Below are positions 44,513 through 53,700 of a DNA stretch of 64,000 bases, one piece after another. The notes under the pieces were generated by a model. That model was not told the origin of the DNA. It worked only from the letters and a program-made list of their open reading frames with translations, and searched no databases. Position 1 is the first letter of the stretch. Every line of letters begins with the position of its first letter. The translations under genes were made by a program, and so were the position numbers. The stretch comes from Protula sp. h YS-2021. Taxonomy: Eukaryota > Annelida > Polychaeta > Sabellida > Serpulidae. The stretch covers positions 16,111,916 through 16,175,915 of the forward strand of contig OX457027.1 in assembly GCA_949752745.1 (NCBI GenBank). The letters run 5' to 3'.

Positions 44513-47500
44513 ATGGCTATGAATTCAGAGACATCAGTGTTTTGTCATGAGTGCAAACGGACATTTCCATTTCTGGACTTGTATGTGGCACATACATGTA
44601 AACCAGCAAGGTTGAAACGTGCTATTGAAGAGCTTGTTCAGCAGATAGAAGTGAAGAGACAAAAGACGATGCAAGATAGCATTATGAGACCTGATCCGTT
44701 CCTCTGCGGTGAATGTGTAAAGATATTTGCATCTATGGAAGCGTTTGACACACATGTATGCAGGATGCTTCCAAAGACAGTACAAGTAGGGAGAGGGAGA
44801 AGAGTGAGTCTTGGTGAAAATGCACAGGAAAGACGGTTTGAGCCTGAAGATGGATCGGATTTATTACTTGAAATGCGGCAACAAGAGAATCGGATTAAGA
44901 GACATTTGTTGGAGACCTTAAATCATGGCATGAAATGGTACATTGTCGTGCATGCACGCTTCAAGAAACTGACGGCGAATGCTGAAGGTGTGATGGTAGA
45001 ACAAGTGGATAATGCTTTTATGAGCAGTCGAACACATATAGCCTACAACCCAGAGGATATTGAACAGGACTTGCCAGAAGCCTATAAAGAATTGTTTATC
45101 AAGTTTGATGAACATGAGCGACAAGGGTCTGGCTGGGTGTTGGATAACATCCTGTATATTGAAGTGCATACAGCTACATCAGCACCTCTGGAAGCGAGCA
45201 GTTATATCAAACTGCCAAAGAGAGTGAAGGATACAAAGGCTGTGTTAAACATTCAGAATAAAGACAACAAGTGTTTCTTATGGTCAGTATTGGTTCACCT
45301 TCATCCTTCAACAAGCAATAACCCACAGCGTGTGCATCAATACAAGGTATTTGAGAATGAATTGAAGGTGGAAGGCATGACATTTCCGACACCGACTAAG
45401 GACATTCCAAAATTTGAAAAGGAGAATGATGTGTCCATCAACGTGTTTGGATATGAACAGGGTGTCGTTGTTCCGATACAACTGAGTCGAAACACCAGCA
45501 CCAACAGCGCCAACAGCGCCAACAGCGCGAGAGAAATCAACTTACTTTTGATTAGCAATGACAAGACAAGGCATTATTGTCTCATCAAGAATTTCAGCAG
45601 ACTGATGGCTTATCGTACCAAGTATAATGGAGCAATGTTTTATTGTTTCAACTGCCTTCACGGGTTTAAGCGACAAGATCTGTTAGACAAGCATCGCGAA
45701 GTGTGTGGCAAGCATGGAGCGCAACGTTTATCATTTCCCAAGGAACCCTTTATCAAGTTCAAGAATGTAGCCAAACAACAGCGAGTCCCTTTTGTGATTT
45801 ATGCCGACTTTGAATGTTTCACGAAAAAGCATGAAGAAGTGAGGTACCAGCATCATCGTCCAAACAGCTTTGCCTATGTGGTTGTGAGCCAGTATGAGAC
45901 ACGCGCCCCAGTCCTGTATCGAGGAGACAATGCTGTGAAAGTCTTTTTAGACCATATGGTGACTGAGCGTGATCGTATTGTGCACGGTTTACAACAGCCA
46001 AAGGAGATGGTGATGACTCGCGCAGACAAAGAGGATTTCAAGACTGCGGTCGACTGCTACATTTGTCATGAGCCTCTAGGAGCAGATCGTGTGAGAGATC
46101 ATGATCATATCAATGGCAAATACCGTGGAGCTGCACATAGTGAATGCAATTTACAATTTCGATTTCGAAAGGATCAGCAGGGGGATAAAGATTCGTTTAT
46201 CATCCCTGTCTTTTTCCACAGTTTGCGAGGCTATGACAGTCATTTGATCATGGAGGAAATTGGAAAGTTCAAAAATAAAACGCTTACGGTCATTCCCAAC
46301 ACCGTTGAGAAATATATTGCATTCACCATGAGCAATCTGAAATTTACGGACAGCTTTCAGTTCATGAGTACGTCTCTACAGAAGTTGGTCTCCAACCTGG
46401 CGGCAGAAGGGAAAGAGAACTTTTATCACATGACCTCTCACATTCACGATAGCGACCAGCAAGAGTTACTGTTGAGAAAGGGAGTGTACCCCTACGATTA
46501 CGTGGATGAGCCATCCAAGTTTGCTGAAACACAACTGCCGTCCAAGGACAAGTTTTACAGTCAGCTTAGTGAAGAAGGCATTAGTGATGAGGACTATGCA
46601 CATGCACAGAAGGTGTGGGAGACATTCCACTGTACTACATTTGGCGACTACCATGACTTGTACCTGAAATCGGATGTGTTACTGCTGGCTGACGTGTTTG
46701 AAAACTTTCGTCACGTATGTCTCAACACCTATGAATTGGATCCTGCCCACTACTATACAGCGCCAGGCTTGTCGTGGGATGCGATGTTAAAAGCGACAAA
46801 GGTGAAGTTGGAATTGATCAATGACATTGACATGTACCAAATGGTTGAACAAGGCTTACGTGGAGGAATATCTGTCATCACACACAAGTATGCGAAAGCA
46901 AATAACCCCTACGTAGCAGAGTATGATCCCACGAAACCGACCCATTACCTGATGTACCTGGATGCGAACAACCTGTACGGCTGGGCCATGTCACAAAGCA
47001 TGCCGGAAAGTGGATTCATGTGGGTGAACGAGCCAGAATCCATTGACTTCATGGAAGTGGATGAAGATGACGAGATTGGATACATTCTAGAAGTGGATTT
47101 GGAATACCCATATTCAATCCATGATTGTCATAATCACTACCCAGTGGCTCCAGAACGGAAATGTGTGAAGGTGGGAGAATTGTCAGAACATAGTGAGAAG
47201 CTACGGAAAGATCTCAACATGAAAGGCAAACTTAGTGAAAAGCTTATTCCCAACTTGTGTGACAAGAAGAAATATGTACTTCATTATAGAAATTTACAGC
47301 AATATGTGTCACTGGGATTGGAAGTCACGAAGGTGCATCGTGCCATCATGTTTGCACAGAGCAAATGGTTAGCGAAATACATCTCGTTGAACACGGAAAA
47401 GAGAAAGTTGGCCAAGAACCCGTTTGAGAAAGATTTTTTCAAATTGATGAACAACTCTGTGTTTGGCAAAACCATGGAAAATGTGAGAAAACGCATCAAT

Positions 47501-48340
47501 GTGGAACTCGTTCACCAGGAAAAGCGGTTCAAGAAAGTTGTAGCCAAACCGTCATTCCACCAATTTAGAATTTTCAACGAAGATTTGACCGCGGTACATT
47601 TACACAAAGTGGATTTGCTTCTGGATAAGCCCATTCAAGTCGGCTTCACCATTCTCGACCTCAGCAAAGTGCTCATGTTTGACTTTCATTACAACTACAT
47701 CATGACCAAGTATCCCGACGCCAAGTTGTTGTTCAGCGACACCGACAGTCTATGTTACGACATAGAAACGGAAGATATCTACAAGGATATGCAGGAAGAT
47801 GCCGACTTGTTCGACACAAGTGACTATCCCCCCAATCATTTCCTGCATTCCAACGTGAACAAGAAAGTGCTTGGGAAAATGAAAGATGAGACGGCGGGCA
47901 TTCCCATTGAAGAGTTTGTTGGACTTCGGCCGAAAATGTACAGCATGATGTATGGTGGGAAAGAAAAACATACGGCTAAAGGTATCACTTACGCGTGTCA
48001 AAGACGGATGAAACATGAGCAGTATAAAGACAGTTTGTTCAACCAAACGCAGATGATGGTGACAGGACACACCATTCGAAGCTATGACCACCAGATTTTC
48101 TCGGAGAAGTTGAGGAAAGTAGCTCTCTCCCCCTTTGATGATAAGCGATACGTGTTGAATGATGGCTATTCCACTTTGGCGCATGGGCATTACAAGGCCG
48201 CAGCAGCGGCAGCCAGGGCGGCGGCCGGGGCAGCGGCCAGGGCGGCAGCGGCCAGGGCGGCGGCCAGGGCGGCCAGGGCGGCAGCGGCCAGGGCGGCGGC
48301 CAGGGCGGCCAGGGCGGCGGCGGCAGCAACAACAGTATAA
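44513..48340 (+). CDS. Protein-primed family B DNA polymerase (element C)
   Basis: 1275 residues. The first ATG is at 44513 in good context (CAAGGATGG); the upstream open codons are CAG/GCA repeats. N-terminal C2H2-like fingers (FCHECKRTF, FLCGECVKIF), an OTU-like segment (NKCFLWSVLVHLHP) near 250, another finger (YCFNCLHGF) near 380, exonuclease start FVIYADFECF near 425, an HNH/endonuclease-VII-like motif VRDHDHINGKYRGAAH near 525, palm motif A LDANNLYGWAM near 820, motif B KLMNNSVFGK near 978 and motif C FSDTDSLCYD near 1074. All catalytic residues are present. It copies the linear genome from a protein primer. The last ~40 residues are an Ala/Arg repeat from GC-rich tandem DNA. Confidence 0.96.
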   Translation: MAMNSETSVFCHECKRTFPFLDLYVAHTCKPARLKRAIEELVQQIEVKRQKTMQDSIMRPDPFLCGECVKIFASMEAFDTHVCRMLPKTVQVGRGRRVSLGENAQERRFEPEDGSDLLLEMRQQENRIKRHLLETLNHGMKWYIVVHARFKKLTANAEGVMVEQVDNAFMSSRTHIAYNPEDIEQDLPEAYKELFIKFDEHERQGSGWVLDNILYIEVHTATSAPLEASSYIKLPKRVKDTKAVLNIQNKDNKCFLWSVLVHLHPSTSNNPQRVHQYKVFENELKVEGMTFPTPTKDIPKFEKENDVSINVFGYEQGVVVPIQLSRNTSTNSANSANSAREINLLLISNDKTRHYCLIKNFSRLMAYRTKYNGAMFYCFNCLHGFKRQDLLDKHREVCGKHGAQRLSFPKEPFIKFKNVAKQQRVPFVIYADFECFTKKHEEVRYQHHRPNSFAYVVVSQYETRAPVLYRGDNAVKVFLDHMVTERDRIVHGLQQPKEMVMTRADKEDFKTAVDCYICHEPLGADRVRDHDHINGKYRGAAHSECNLQFRFRKDQQGDKDSFIIPVFFHSLRGYDSHLIMEEIGKFKNKTLTVIPNTVEKYIAFTMSNLKFTDSFQFMSTSLQKLVSNLAAEGKENFYHMTSHIHDSDQQELLLRKGVYPYDYVDEPSKFAETQLPSKDKFYSQLSEEGISDEDYAHAQKVWETFHCTTFGDYHDLYLKSDVLLLADVFENFRHVCLNTYELDPAHYYTAPGLSWDAMLKATKVKLELINDIDMYQMVEQGLRGGISVITHKYAKANNPYVAEYDPTKPTHYLMYLDANNLYGWAMSQSMPESGFMWVNEPESIDFMEVDEDDEIGYILEVDLEYPYSIHDCHNHYPVAPERKCVKVGELSEHSEKLRKDLNMKGKLSEKLIPNLCDKKKYVLHYRNLQQYVSLGLEVTKVHRAIMFAQSKWLAKYISLNTEKRKLAKNPFEKDFFKLMNNSVFGKTMENVRKRINVELVHQEKRFKKVVAKPSFHQFRIFNEDLTAVHLHKVDLLLDKPIQVGFTILDLSKVLMFDFHYNYIMTKYPDAKLLFSDTDSLCYDIETEDIYKDMQEDADLFDTSDYPPNHFLHSNVNKKVLGKMKDETAGIPIEEFVGLRPKMYSMMYGGKEKHTAKGITYACQRRMKHEQYKDSLFNQTQMMVTGHTIRSYDHQIFSEKLRKVALSPFDDKRYVLNDGYSTLAHGHYKAAAAAARAAAGAAARAAAARAAARAARAAAARAAARAARAAAAATTV
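48197..48330. repeat. GC-rich GGCGGC/CAGGGC tandem repeat at PolB 3' end
   Basis: Repeats of GGCCAGGGCGGC(GGC) words encode the Ala/Arg tail of PolB and end just before the TATA box of the next gene. Not present in the other elements. Confidence 0.85.
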
Positions 48341-48343
48341 AAG
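48336..48343 (+). promoter_or_regulatory. TATA box overlapping the PolB stop codon
   Basis: TATAAAAG; its bases 3-5 are the PolB TAA stop (48338-48340). It lies 57 bp before the ATG of the PC4-like gene at 48400. Confidence 0.65.
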
Positions 48344-48399
48344 GGGGGGGGGACTCTCACCAAAAACTTCAGAGTTGAGAGTGAGTTGAGGGTGTGAAC

Positions 48400-48762
48400 A
48401 TGAAGAGATCTGCAACAACAACGGATATGGATACTCTAGCAGATACGGTGAAAGACTTGAACGTGAACAATCCCACCACCGCCACCACCACCACTATCAA
48501 GAAATTAAAAGTGGAGACGGCGACGGCGGCACCACAGTCGTGGGATGGAATGCTTTCTCTAGGCAATGGAAAGTATATCAAGATTATGAAACAAAGCGAT
48601 GAAGGTGTGGTGAACATTCGCAAGTACCTCAGAGATGAGGGGACTGGAAGGAACCGTCCTACGAAAAAGGGTATCTTGCTGACCATATCTGAATGGAAAA
48701 TGTTGAAGAAGCAGGTGAAAGAAGTGGATAAAAGGCTTCGCAGACAAGACGACAACGCATAA
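48400..48762 (+). CDS. PC4/SUB1-like single-stranded-DNA-binding coactivator
   Basis: 120 residues from the ATG at 48400. A Thr-rich N-terminal half is followed by a C-terminal PC4-like domain: GNGKYIKIMKQSDEGVVNIR, RKYLRDEG, RPTKKGILLT, then a helix SEWKMLKKQVKEVDKRL. PC4 family proteins bind single-stranded or melted DNA and help transcription or replication; a role beside PolB is natural. A TATA box within the PolB end precedes it and the next gene starts 14 nt after its stop. Confidence 0.75.
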   Translation: MKRSATTTDMDTLADTVKDLNVNNPTTATTTTIKKLKVETATAAPQSWDGMLSLGNGKYIKIMKQSDEGVVNIRKYLRDEGTGRNRPTKKGILLTISEWKMLKKQVKEVDKRLRRQDDNA

Positions 48763-48776
48763 CCAGGTAAACCATC

Positions 48777-49151
48777 ATGAATGCACTCATGTTAAACGAT
48801 GGTGTTTACCTTAAAGTAAATGAGAGGAATGAAGTGATGATGGGTTCTCGGAGATGTTCTGCTTATCGGTTTAAACCTGAAGTGTGGAAAGACTTTAAAA
48901 ACATACCGCTTGAAGCTGGGTTTAAACGCAGACTTGAAAATAAACTGGAAGTGACAGTGGCTGAATATGATTCTAACATACGTGTGACATTCTGTAGAAA
49001 TCTTTTACAGGATTATCCAAAGGATTATAAGGGAGTTGTGCCAGACACACCCTATGCACAGTTGATCTTCTTTGATATCAAGAACTGGCGCGCAATCTTA
49101 CGATTCCTAGAAGCTATACAACATCCACTGTTCGACATCCTCCGAGTATAA
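48777..49151 (+). CDS. PC4-like paralogue 2
   Basis: 124 residues. Pattern VYLKVNERNEVMM, then FKPEVWKDF, GFKRRLENKLEVTV, IRVTF and a final FDIKNWRAILRFLEAIQ helix. This agrees closely with the N-terminal domain of the protein at 57666-58400 (PSLWK, GFKLYL...LEVI, YVSF, DGEWETLL), suggesting a shared PC4-like fold with an insert. It starts 14 nt after the PC4-like gene. Its stop codon is inside the next TATA-like box. Function inferred only. Confidence 0.6.
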   Translation: MNALMLNDGVYLKVNERNEVMMGSRRCSAYRFKPEVWKDFKNIPLEAGFKRRLENKLEVTVAEYDSNIRVTFCRNLLQDYPKDYKGVVPDTPYAQLIFFDIKNWRAILRFLEAIQHPLFDILRV

Positions 49152-49154
49152 AAT
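49147..49154 (+). promoter_or_regulatory. TATA-like box overlapping the stop of the 48777 gene
   Basis: TATAAAAT with the TAA stop (49149-49151) inside. It is only 23 bp before the next ATG (49177), so the leader would be very short if it is used. Confidence 0.45.
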
Positions 49155-49176
49155 ACACACACACACACGAGACGAG

Positions 49177-49521
49177 ATGGAAGACGACTATTTGATGGAT
49201 TATGAACCCATGACATATGGGTTCTCCTATCTGAGAAACTTATGTGATGACATTGTGCTAGGACATTTTGGACGGTATCTCGTCCTATCGCTTGATGACC
49301 AATCCGTGTTGAAGGATCACCTAGACAAGTTGAGAATACCCGGCTTTCTCCTAGCAGTCTCGGATGAATTAGAAGTGCGTGTGACTGAGAACGGTCTAGA
49401 CGTGTTTGTACAATTTCGCCAATATGACGAGCTTACAGAAGGCTGCGACATCATCACCCTCAGCACCGTGGAATGGAACGCGCTGTTACACGCATTGGAT
49501 TGGGAAGAATCTTCTGCTTGA
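49177..49521 (+). CDS. PC4-like paralogue 3
   Basis: 114 residues starting MEDDYLMDYEP. Contains YLVLSLDDQSVLKDHL, LEVRVTENGLDVFVQF and ends TLSTVEWNALLHALDW, the strand-strand-helix ending shared by the neighbouring genes. Acidic N-terminus. The next coding segment begins in another frame right after its stop, so the two could have been one gene; I treat them as separate because each ends in the same EW..L helix. Confidence 0.55.
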   Translation: MEDDYLMDYEPMTYGFSYLRNLCDDIVLGHFGRYLVLSLDDQSVLKDHLDKLRIPGFLLAVSDELEVRVTENGLDVFVQFRQYDELTEGCDIITLSTVEWNALLHALDWEESSA

Positions 49522-49582
49522 ATTCAAAGAGCAAGGAATACAACTCAAGCGGGGTACCAAATCCATTGAGGTGACACAGCCT

Positions 49583-49810
49583 ATGCGGCTGATGCGGCTG
49601 ATGCCGCTGATGGACTTAGAAGAAGGATATGAACTGAAACTGTCTGAACATGAAACTGTTAAAGTGATAAAGTTTGGTGATGTGTGTTATGTGAGCTTTC
49701 ATAGCATTTACAAACGTGGATGTAATGTCTATGATACCTATATTAATTTAAATTGTAATGAATGGTATGCATTGATCCATGTATTGAGAGAGAGAACTGT
49801 AAAAAAGTAG
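49583..49810 (+). CDS. PC4-like paralogue 4
   Basis: 75 residues from the ATG at 49583, where three ATG-CGG/CCG-CTG units repeat; the same frame is open upstream to at least the ATG at 49424, so the start is uncertain. Contains YELKLSEHETVKVIKFG, VCYVSFHSIYK and a final YINLNCNEWYALIHVL, almost the same ending as YINMNDGEWETLL in the 58-kb gene. Last gene of the rightward cluster; an AATAAA follows at 49849. Confidence 0.5.
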   Translation: MRLMRLMPLMDLEEGYELKLSEHETVKVIKFGDVCYVSFHSIYKRGCNVYDTYINLNCNEWYALIHVLRERTVKK

Positions 49811-49848
49811 TTGGTAGATAAGAAGTGGGGGAGTTTGGAAAAAACACA

Positions 49849-49854
49849 ATAAAA
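49849..49854 (+). terminator. Poly(A) signal of the PolB/PC4-like cluster
   Basis: AATAAA 39 bp after the stop at 49810, in the ~150-bp gap where rightward and leftward gene sets meet. Confidence 0.5.
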
Positions 49855-49958
49855 CAAGATCAGTTTAAAACTTGAGTCTTTTTTTCTTTTCAAAAAAAAA
49901 AACTTGGAAAAAACAATTATTCAACAACTTAACTACAGCTTAACTACACCCTCCCCCA

Positions 49959-50399
49959 TTAATAAAACAAAGGTTTATAATGTCTATAGACAAAATCCTT
50001 TACAATAAAATCCCCATCCTTTCTTTTTAATATATTCACAATATCAAACATACTCTGGCCTCGAGCTCTATGCCATATATAATAGACACAATAAAAACCA
50101 CACGCCGATGATATCGGCGTTTGTAATGAGATGGAATTATACATATAGTCCTTTCTTAAAAACGTTTCTAAACGCTCATCGAGAGGGAACAGTCCATAAG
50201 AGTCAAAGTATTCCACAGGGTCTTTGTCATAATACACTGCCACCCAATGCTCTCCTGGTTCATCTTGATCGTCGGTGTTGATGACATAGGCACCACGTTG
50301 TAAAGACGGTGGTAACTGGTCCATGGCAAACACACCTTGAAACAAGTCTTTGGTCGCGGCATCATGGCTCAGGATAGCTTCGATCTGCTTCGTGTTCAT
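49959..50399 (-). CDS. Adenain-type cysteine protease
   Basis: 146 residues with the adenovirus-protease pattern: His51 in GEHWVAVYY, Asp66 in YFDSYG, Gln93 and Cys100 in SSACGFYCVYY. This family processes capsid and core precursors during virion maturation. Its ATG overlaps the major capsid stop as ATGA, making it the last gene of the leftward late block. Shorter than adenovirus proteases, as usual for Polintons. All catalytic residues are present. Confidence 0.92.
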   Translation of the reverse strand: MNTKQIEAILSHDAATKDLFQGVFAMDQLPPSLQRGAYVINTDDQDEPGEHWVAVYYDKDPVEYFDSYGLFPLDERLETFLRKDYMYNSISLQTPISSACGFYCVYYIWHRARGQSMFDIVNILKRKDGDFIVKDFVYRHYKPLFY

Positions 50400-51769
50400 G
50401 ACTGGTAGTCGAATTGGATGCTACGATTGGCACTGATCTCAATAATGTTGTCAAATTCAGCATAGACGATGACATTGATGGTAGGTTGCAAAGCCCTAGC
50501 AAAGTTCATTTCTAGCCGCAAATTCCCATGCTTGATCAGGGGAAAATTATCGGCTCCATCATAGTCCGGTGTTAAGTCGAACGAAAATAAAGAATACCCT
50601 CTAGGCCAATCTTCCCTTTTTATAATGGAGCTTTTCTCACCATTCAATCGGTCAAACGATTTGTAAAGCGTTTCAAAAGCGTCTAGGTACTTGTCCTGTG
50701 GAATGTCAAGCTTGAGCGGTTTGGACAGGACTGGTTCACCATCCGTGTACAGTTGCATATAGTTCAGATCAAAATGTTTGAAATCATATGGATTCCTCGC
50801 GACTGACCCACCAAAGGCTTCGTTATGAACCAGACCAATGACAATGCGATGTGGCAATTGACCCAAAAAGATGTTGTCTTTCACAAAAGAGCGAAACCCT
50901 GCCGGAATGGCCAGGACTTTACATTCTTTTCTAGTGATGATGATCTTGGCAGGACTTTTCAGCAATGCGTCTGTATGCCCTAACTGAATGCCTGGACTCA
51001 CCCTCACTTTGCGAATGGTTAAAAATGCCTCTTTCACTTCTACCTTATAGGTATTATCTGCAGCCATCAATACATAATCATCTTTCTGTCTATGGAAACG
51101 CAACTTCAAACTGATGCCATTCGGAAGATAGCGATCCTGCTCAAACAAATCTATCCTTAAGCCACCTGATAGCATAAACTCACGGCTGAGACGTGTATGC
51201 AAATAACGATGGTGTAAGCCATTGTTTCCTTGCTCAGCTAGATCACTACCGTCGGCATTGACATGAAACCCGGATACATAGCGTTCATGATTAGGCCTTT
51301 TCACCTCATGACTATTCATCGACCCAGCAGTATCCTTGTACATGAGCCGCAGAGAGCGCTCGGAATGGAGACTTTCTTCCGAATCATGGATGAGATGCGA
51401 GATCATGCTGGTATACCCATGGGTGTTGTTACTATGAGATACCAACCGATCATTCAGAAACAATTCAATATTAGACCATAGCCCGTTAAACACATCATTG
51501 ATGCAGGAGACCTGGTCCTCTGGGCCACACGCTGTTCCATCGGCCTTTACAATGCGGCATACAATATGAAGTTTGCTGTTCTTTAAATCCAGATATTCTT
51601 CTGTACTCGCAGGAATGTAGAATTCTATGGGAGCACCCTCTCTAATGGTTGTCAGTGGTTGATAGTCGACATTATAACTTTTCTCTACAGCCGTTTGCGT
51701 CGGCGGTACGTGAAACCATTCCAATGGTGAAAGACTGCATTCGCACGAATGATTGTGAATGAGAGACAT
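50396..51769 (-). CDS. Major capsid protein (double jelly-roll)
   Basis: 457 residues, intact. Conserved Polinton/adintovirus features: start with ECSLSPLEWFHVPPTQTAVE, IEFYIPASTEEYLDLKNSKL, LFLNDRLVSHSNNTHGY, a C-terminal HGNLRLEMNFARALQ and VIVYAEFDNIIEI. Such proteins form trimeric hexon-like capsomers of an icosahedral shell. The ATG at 51769 lies nine bases after the pX-like stop. Length and composition fit the family. The element A copy begins at 479 and is broken. Confidence 0.92.
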   Translation of the reverse strand: MSLIHNHSCECSLSPLEWFHVPPTQTAVEKSYNVDYQPLTTIREGAPIEFYIPASTEEYLDLKNSKLHIVCRIVKADGTACGPEDQVSCINDVFNGLWSNIELFLNDRLVSHSNNTHGYTSMISHLIHDSEESLHSERSLRLMYKDTAGSMNSHEVKRPNHERYVSGFHVNADGSDLAEQGNNGLHHRYLHTRLSREFMLSGGLRIDLFEQDRYLPNGISLKLRFHRQKDDYVLMAADNTYKVEVKEAFLTIRKVRVSPGIQLGHTDALLKSPAKIIITRKECKVLAIPAGFRSFVKDNIFLGQLPHRIVIGLVHNEAFGGSVARNPYDFKHFDLNYMQLYTDGEPVLSKPLKLDIPQDKYLDAFETLYKSFDRLNGEKSSIIKREDWPRGYSLFSFDLTPDYDGADNFPLIKHGNLRLEMNFARALQPTINVIVYAEFDNIIEISANRSIQFDYQS

Positions 51770-51778
51770 GATTTCTTT

Positions 51779-52132
51779 CTAAAAGATATCTCTTTTATGC
51801 TTTTTTGATGTTATCCGTCTAGCTGTTTTTCGTCTTCTAGCACGTTTCATCGGTTGCACTCTCCTTTTATGTACACCACCACCAAACACACGCTGTGCTA
51901 CTCGGCCCGTAACATCTTTCGCAACATTCTTTGCAGCCTTCTTAAGATGTGGCGCAACGATCTTAGCCCCAGCCTTAAGTAGCGGAATAGCTCTACGAGC
52001 CAATGATCCCAGTATTGAACCAATACCATCCCCATATTGAATTCGCGCTCCTTTGAATCCTGGCAATTTTCCACCCACTTGTCGAAGAAAGTGGTTGCGA
52101 TATGCAGACGGATCGTGTGTGTAGGCTTTCAT
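51779..52132 (-). CDS. pX-like basic virion protein (element C)
   Basis: 117 residues; the N-terminal half has YRNHFLRQVGGKLPG and the glycine-rich amphipathic GDGIGSILGSLARRAIPLL followed by a Lys/Ala-rich helix and an Arg/Lys-rich tail (KRARRRKTARRI). Composition fits adenovirus pX/pVI-type core or membrane-active proteins. The ATG overlaps the minor capsid stop (ATGA). The name is by position and composition, not by demonstrated homology. Confidence 0.65.
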   Translation of the reverse strand: MKAYTHDPSAYRNHFLRQVGGKLPGFKGARIQYGDGIGSILGSLARRAIPLLKAGAKIVAPHLKKAAKNVAKDVTGRVAQRVFGGGVHKRRVQPMKRARRRKTARRITSKKHKRDIF

Positions 52133-52897
52133 AGTGCTTTTGGTCGAAAATGGAGTTTACAAATCACCTTTCCAGTTTGAAATGGAACAGTATGGCCTGT
52201 GTCGTCCTTTATATTCATCTCTATCATGTCAAATTTGGATGTGTTTACAGGAACATAGTGCGGTTCATTGTACGTTTTCATAACAATCTCACCATCATGG
52301 CCTTGTATCCCAACAGAACGTAGCAAAGGCACATAATAATCCCCAACCACTTGTGGTTCACAAATACTACAATACACATACAGTGTATAAAACCCCTGTT
52401 TCACATCGGCTTTATGGTCAGCTCTACATGTTTCAGTATACCAGTGATCTGGGATAAATCCTAAAATCTCAGCTAATCCAGTGGAGAAGGACACTTCAAA
52501 ACTCTCACTGAGAAATAGAAACACGCGTCGTCTAATTCTATCATACTTTAGCCGAACAATAGCTTCTTCTTCTTCTCCTTCCTGCTCTAAGGTCCTCGGA
52601 GTTAGCCACTCCTTCATTCACTACCTGACATAGTTCTTGTATGGTTCTGTAGTACCCATGAGGAATATCGATAGTGCCAAATGTATCTATGCGTCGATAC
52701 TGAATAGAATAGTCCATTCTATGTCTCATCGTTGACCATGTATGTGGATATTGAATTTCAGCTAGAGCCACTTCATATCGTCCATTCAGATAGATGGTTC
52801 GAGGCATACGAATTTGATAATTCGAAGCCTTGTTGTTGGGATAATAATTCATACTCGCATTGCTAGGCAAAGTAATGTAAAAGCTTGTCGACTCCAT
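52129..52897 (-). pseudogene. Minor capsid (penton-like) protein, one frameshift
   Basis: N-terminal part 52897 to about 52617 (FYITLPSNASMNYYP, VALAEIQYPHTWS, IPHGYYRTIQELC) and C-terminal part about 52617 to 52129 (FSTGLAEILGF, YVYCSICEPQVVGDYYVPLLRS) lie in different frames. A single base change near 52,600-52,620 would separate them. Both parts are otherwise open, so this could be a recent mutation, an assembly error or programmed shifting. The protein would form penton capsomers. A TATATAGG box lies 40 bp upstream of the ATG. Confidence 0.85.
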
Positions 52898-52906
52898 GGT
52901 GGACCC

Positions 52907-53131
52907 TCAAATGGTATGGGTGCGTCGTCGTCGTTGCCTATATACCTCATCAGGTACCTCGGGACAGCGCGCGCCATTCGACCAAGTCTCATCCTCATTC
53001 ACATGGTCTTTTATTTCTCCTTCGCAACACGCACTTGTACATCGGATCTTCACGGGAATAGTCACGGGAATAGTCTCTTCCTGGCCACCACCACCACAAC
53101 ACCATAGCTCTTTTGTTAAAACTTTTCCCAT
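52907..53131 (-). CDS. Small Cys-rich protein with N-terminal acylation motif (element C)
   Basis: 74 residues starting MGKVLTKELWCCGGGG: Gly2 with Thr6 fits N-myristoylation and CC at 11-12 may be palmitoylated. A second Cys cluster (CTSACC) and an acidic then Arg-rich tail follow. The A copy (1636-1857) shares the start but diverges later, while keeping the lipid-anchor features. It overlaps p194 by 16 bases. A membrane-associated structural or egress role is plausible; family unknown. Confidence 0.6.
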   Translation of the reverse strand: MGKVLTKELWCCGGGGQEETIPVTIPVKIRCTSACCEGEIKDHVNEDETWSNGARCPEVPDEVYRQRRRRTHTI

Positions 53132-53700
53132 CCTTTAGGAAACTGTCTTTGCTGACGCTGGTTCATTTCTGTGGCAATGTCTTCACGAGTGGTCTTTTTA
53201 CTAAACGTCGTTTTTGGAATATTCGCATCGACAATTTCCTGGATAAACGGATGCCAGCCATGGGGTGGGGGTCTTCGGTCTTTTCTTCTTGTCGCCACCA
53301 ATGCTTCTTTCATCAAATCAACCATGTTAGAATTTGTGATGACATCACCCGTTTTCAACACAAGTTCATCCTTCTCTGTCCATGTCGTACCATGTTTCTT
53401 CAGTTCTGCTAAAAGTTGTATTACTTTTCCATGATAGATCGGTTGAAACACTCGCTTTTCTAGTGGTGGTGGTCGTGGTGGTGGTGCTGGTGCTGGTGTT
53501 GATGAGCGCCGCTGTTGCTGGGACTGACTTGTTCGTAGATGACGGCCAAGAAGTTGAGACATTTCCATGGCCTTTTCACGTGTTCGTTTCCCACGTAAAA
53601 GTGTCTTGACTTTTGTTTTGATGGCACCTCCCCCTTCTTTTTCTAACAACAGTTTGTATTCCTGTTCAGGAATGAGAACCATTTTCATAGCATGCTTCAT
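53116..53700 (-). CDS. Conserved Polinton protein p194
   Basis: 194 residues: basic N-terminal half with LRGKRTREKAMEMSQLLGRHLR, a Pro-rich linker, and a conserved C-terminal block with TWTEKDELVLKTGDVITNSN and PPHGWHPFIQEIVDANIP. Orthologues are at 1909-2433 and 17740-18249. The ATG overlaps the p108 stop as ATGA in all three elements. Unknown function, probably virion or assembly related since it travels with the ATPase and capsid genes. Confidence 0.75.
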   Translation of the reverse strand: MKHAMKMVLIPEQEYKLLLEKEGGGAIKTKVKTLLRGKRTREKAMEMSQLLGRHLRTSQSQQQRRSSTPAPAPPPRPPPLEKRVFQPIYHGKVIQLLAELKKHGTTWTEKDELVLKTGDVITNSNMVDLMKEALVATRRKDRRPPPHGWHPFIQEIVDANIPKTTFSKKTTREDIATEMNQRQQRQFPKGWEKF

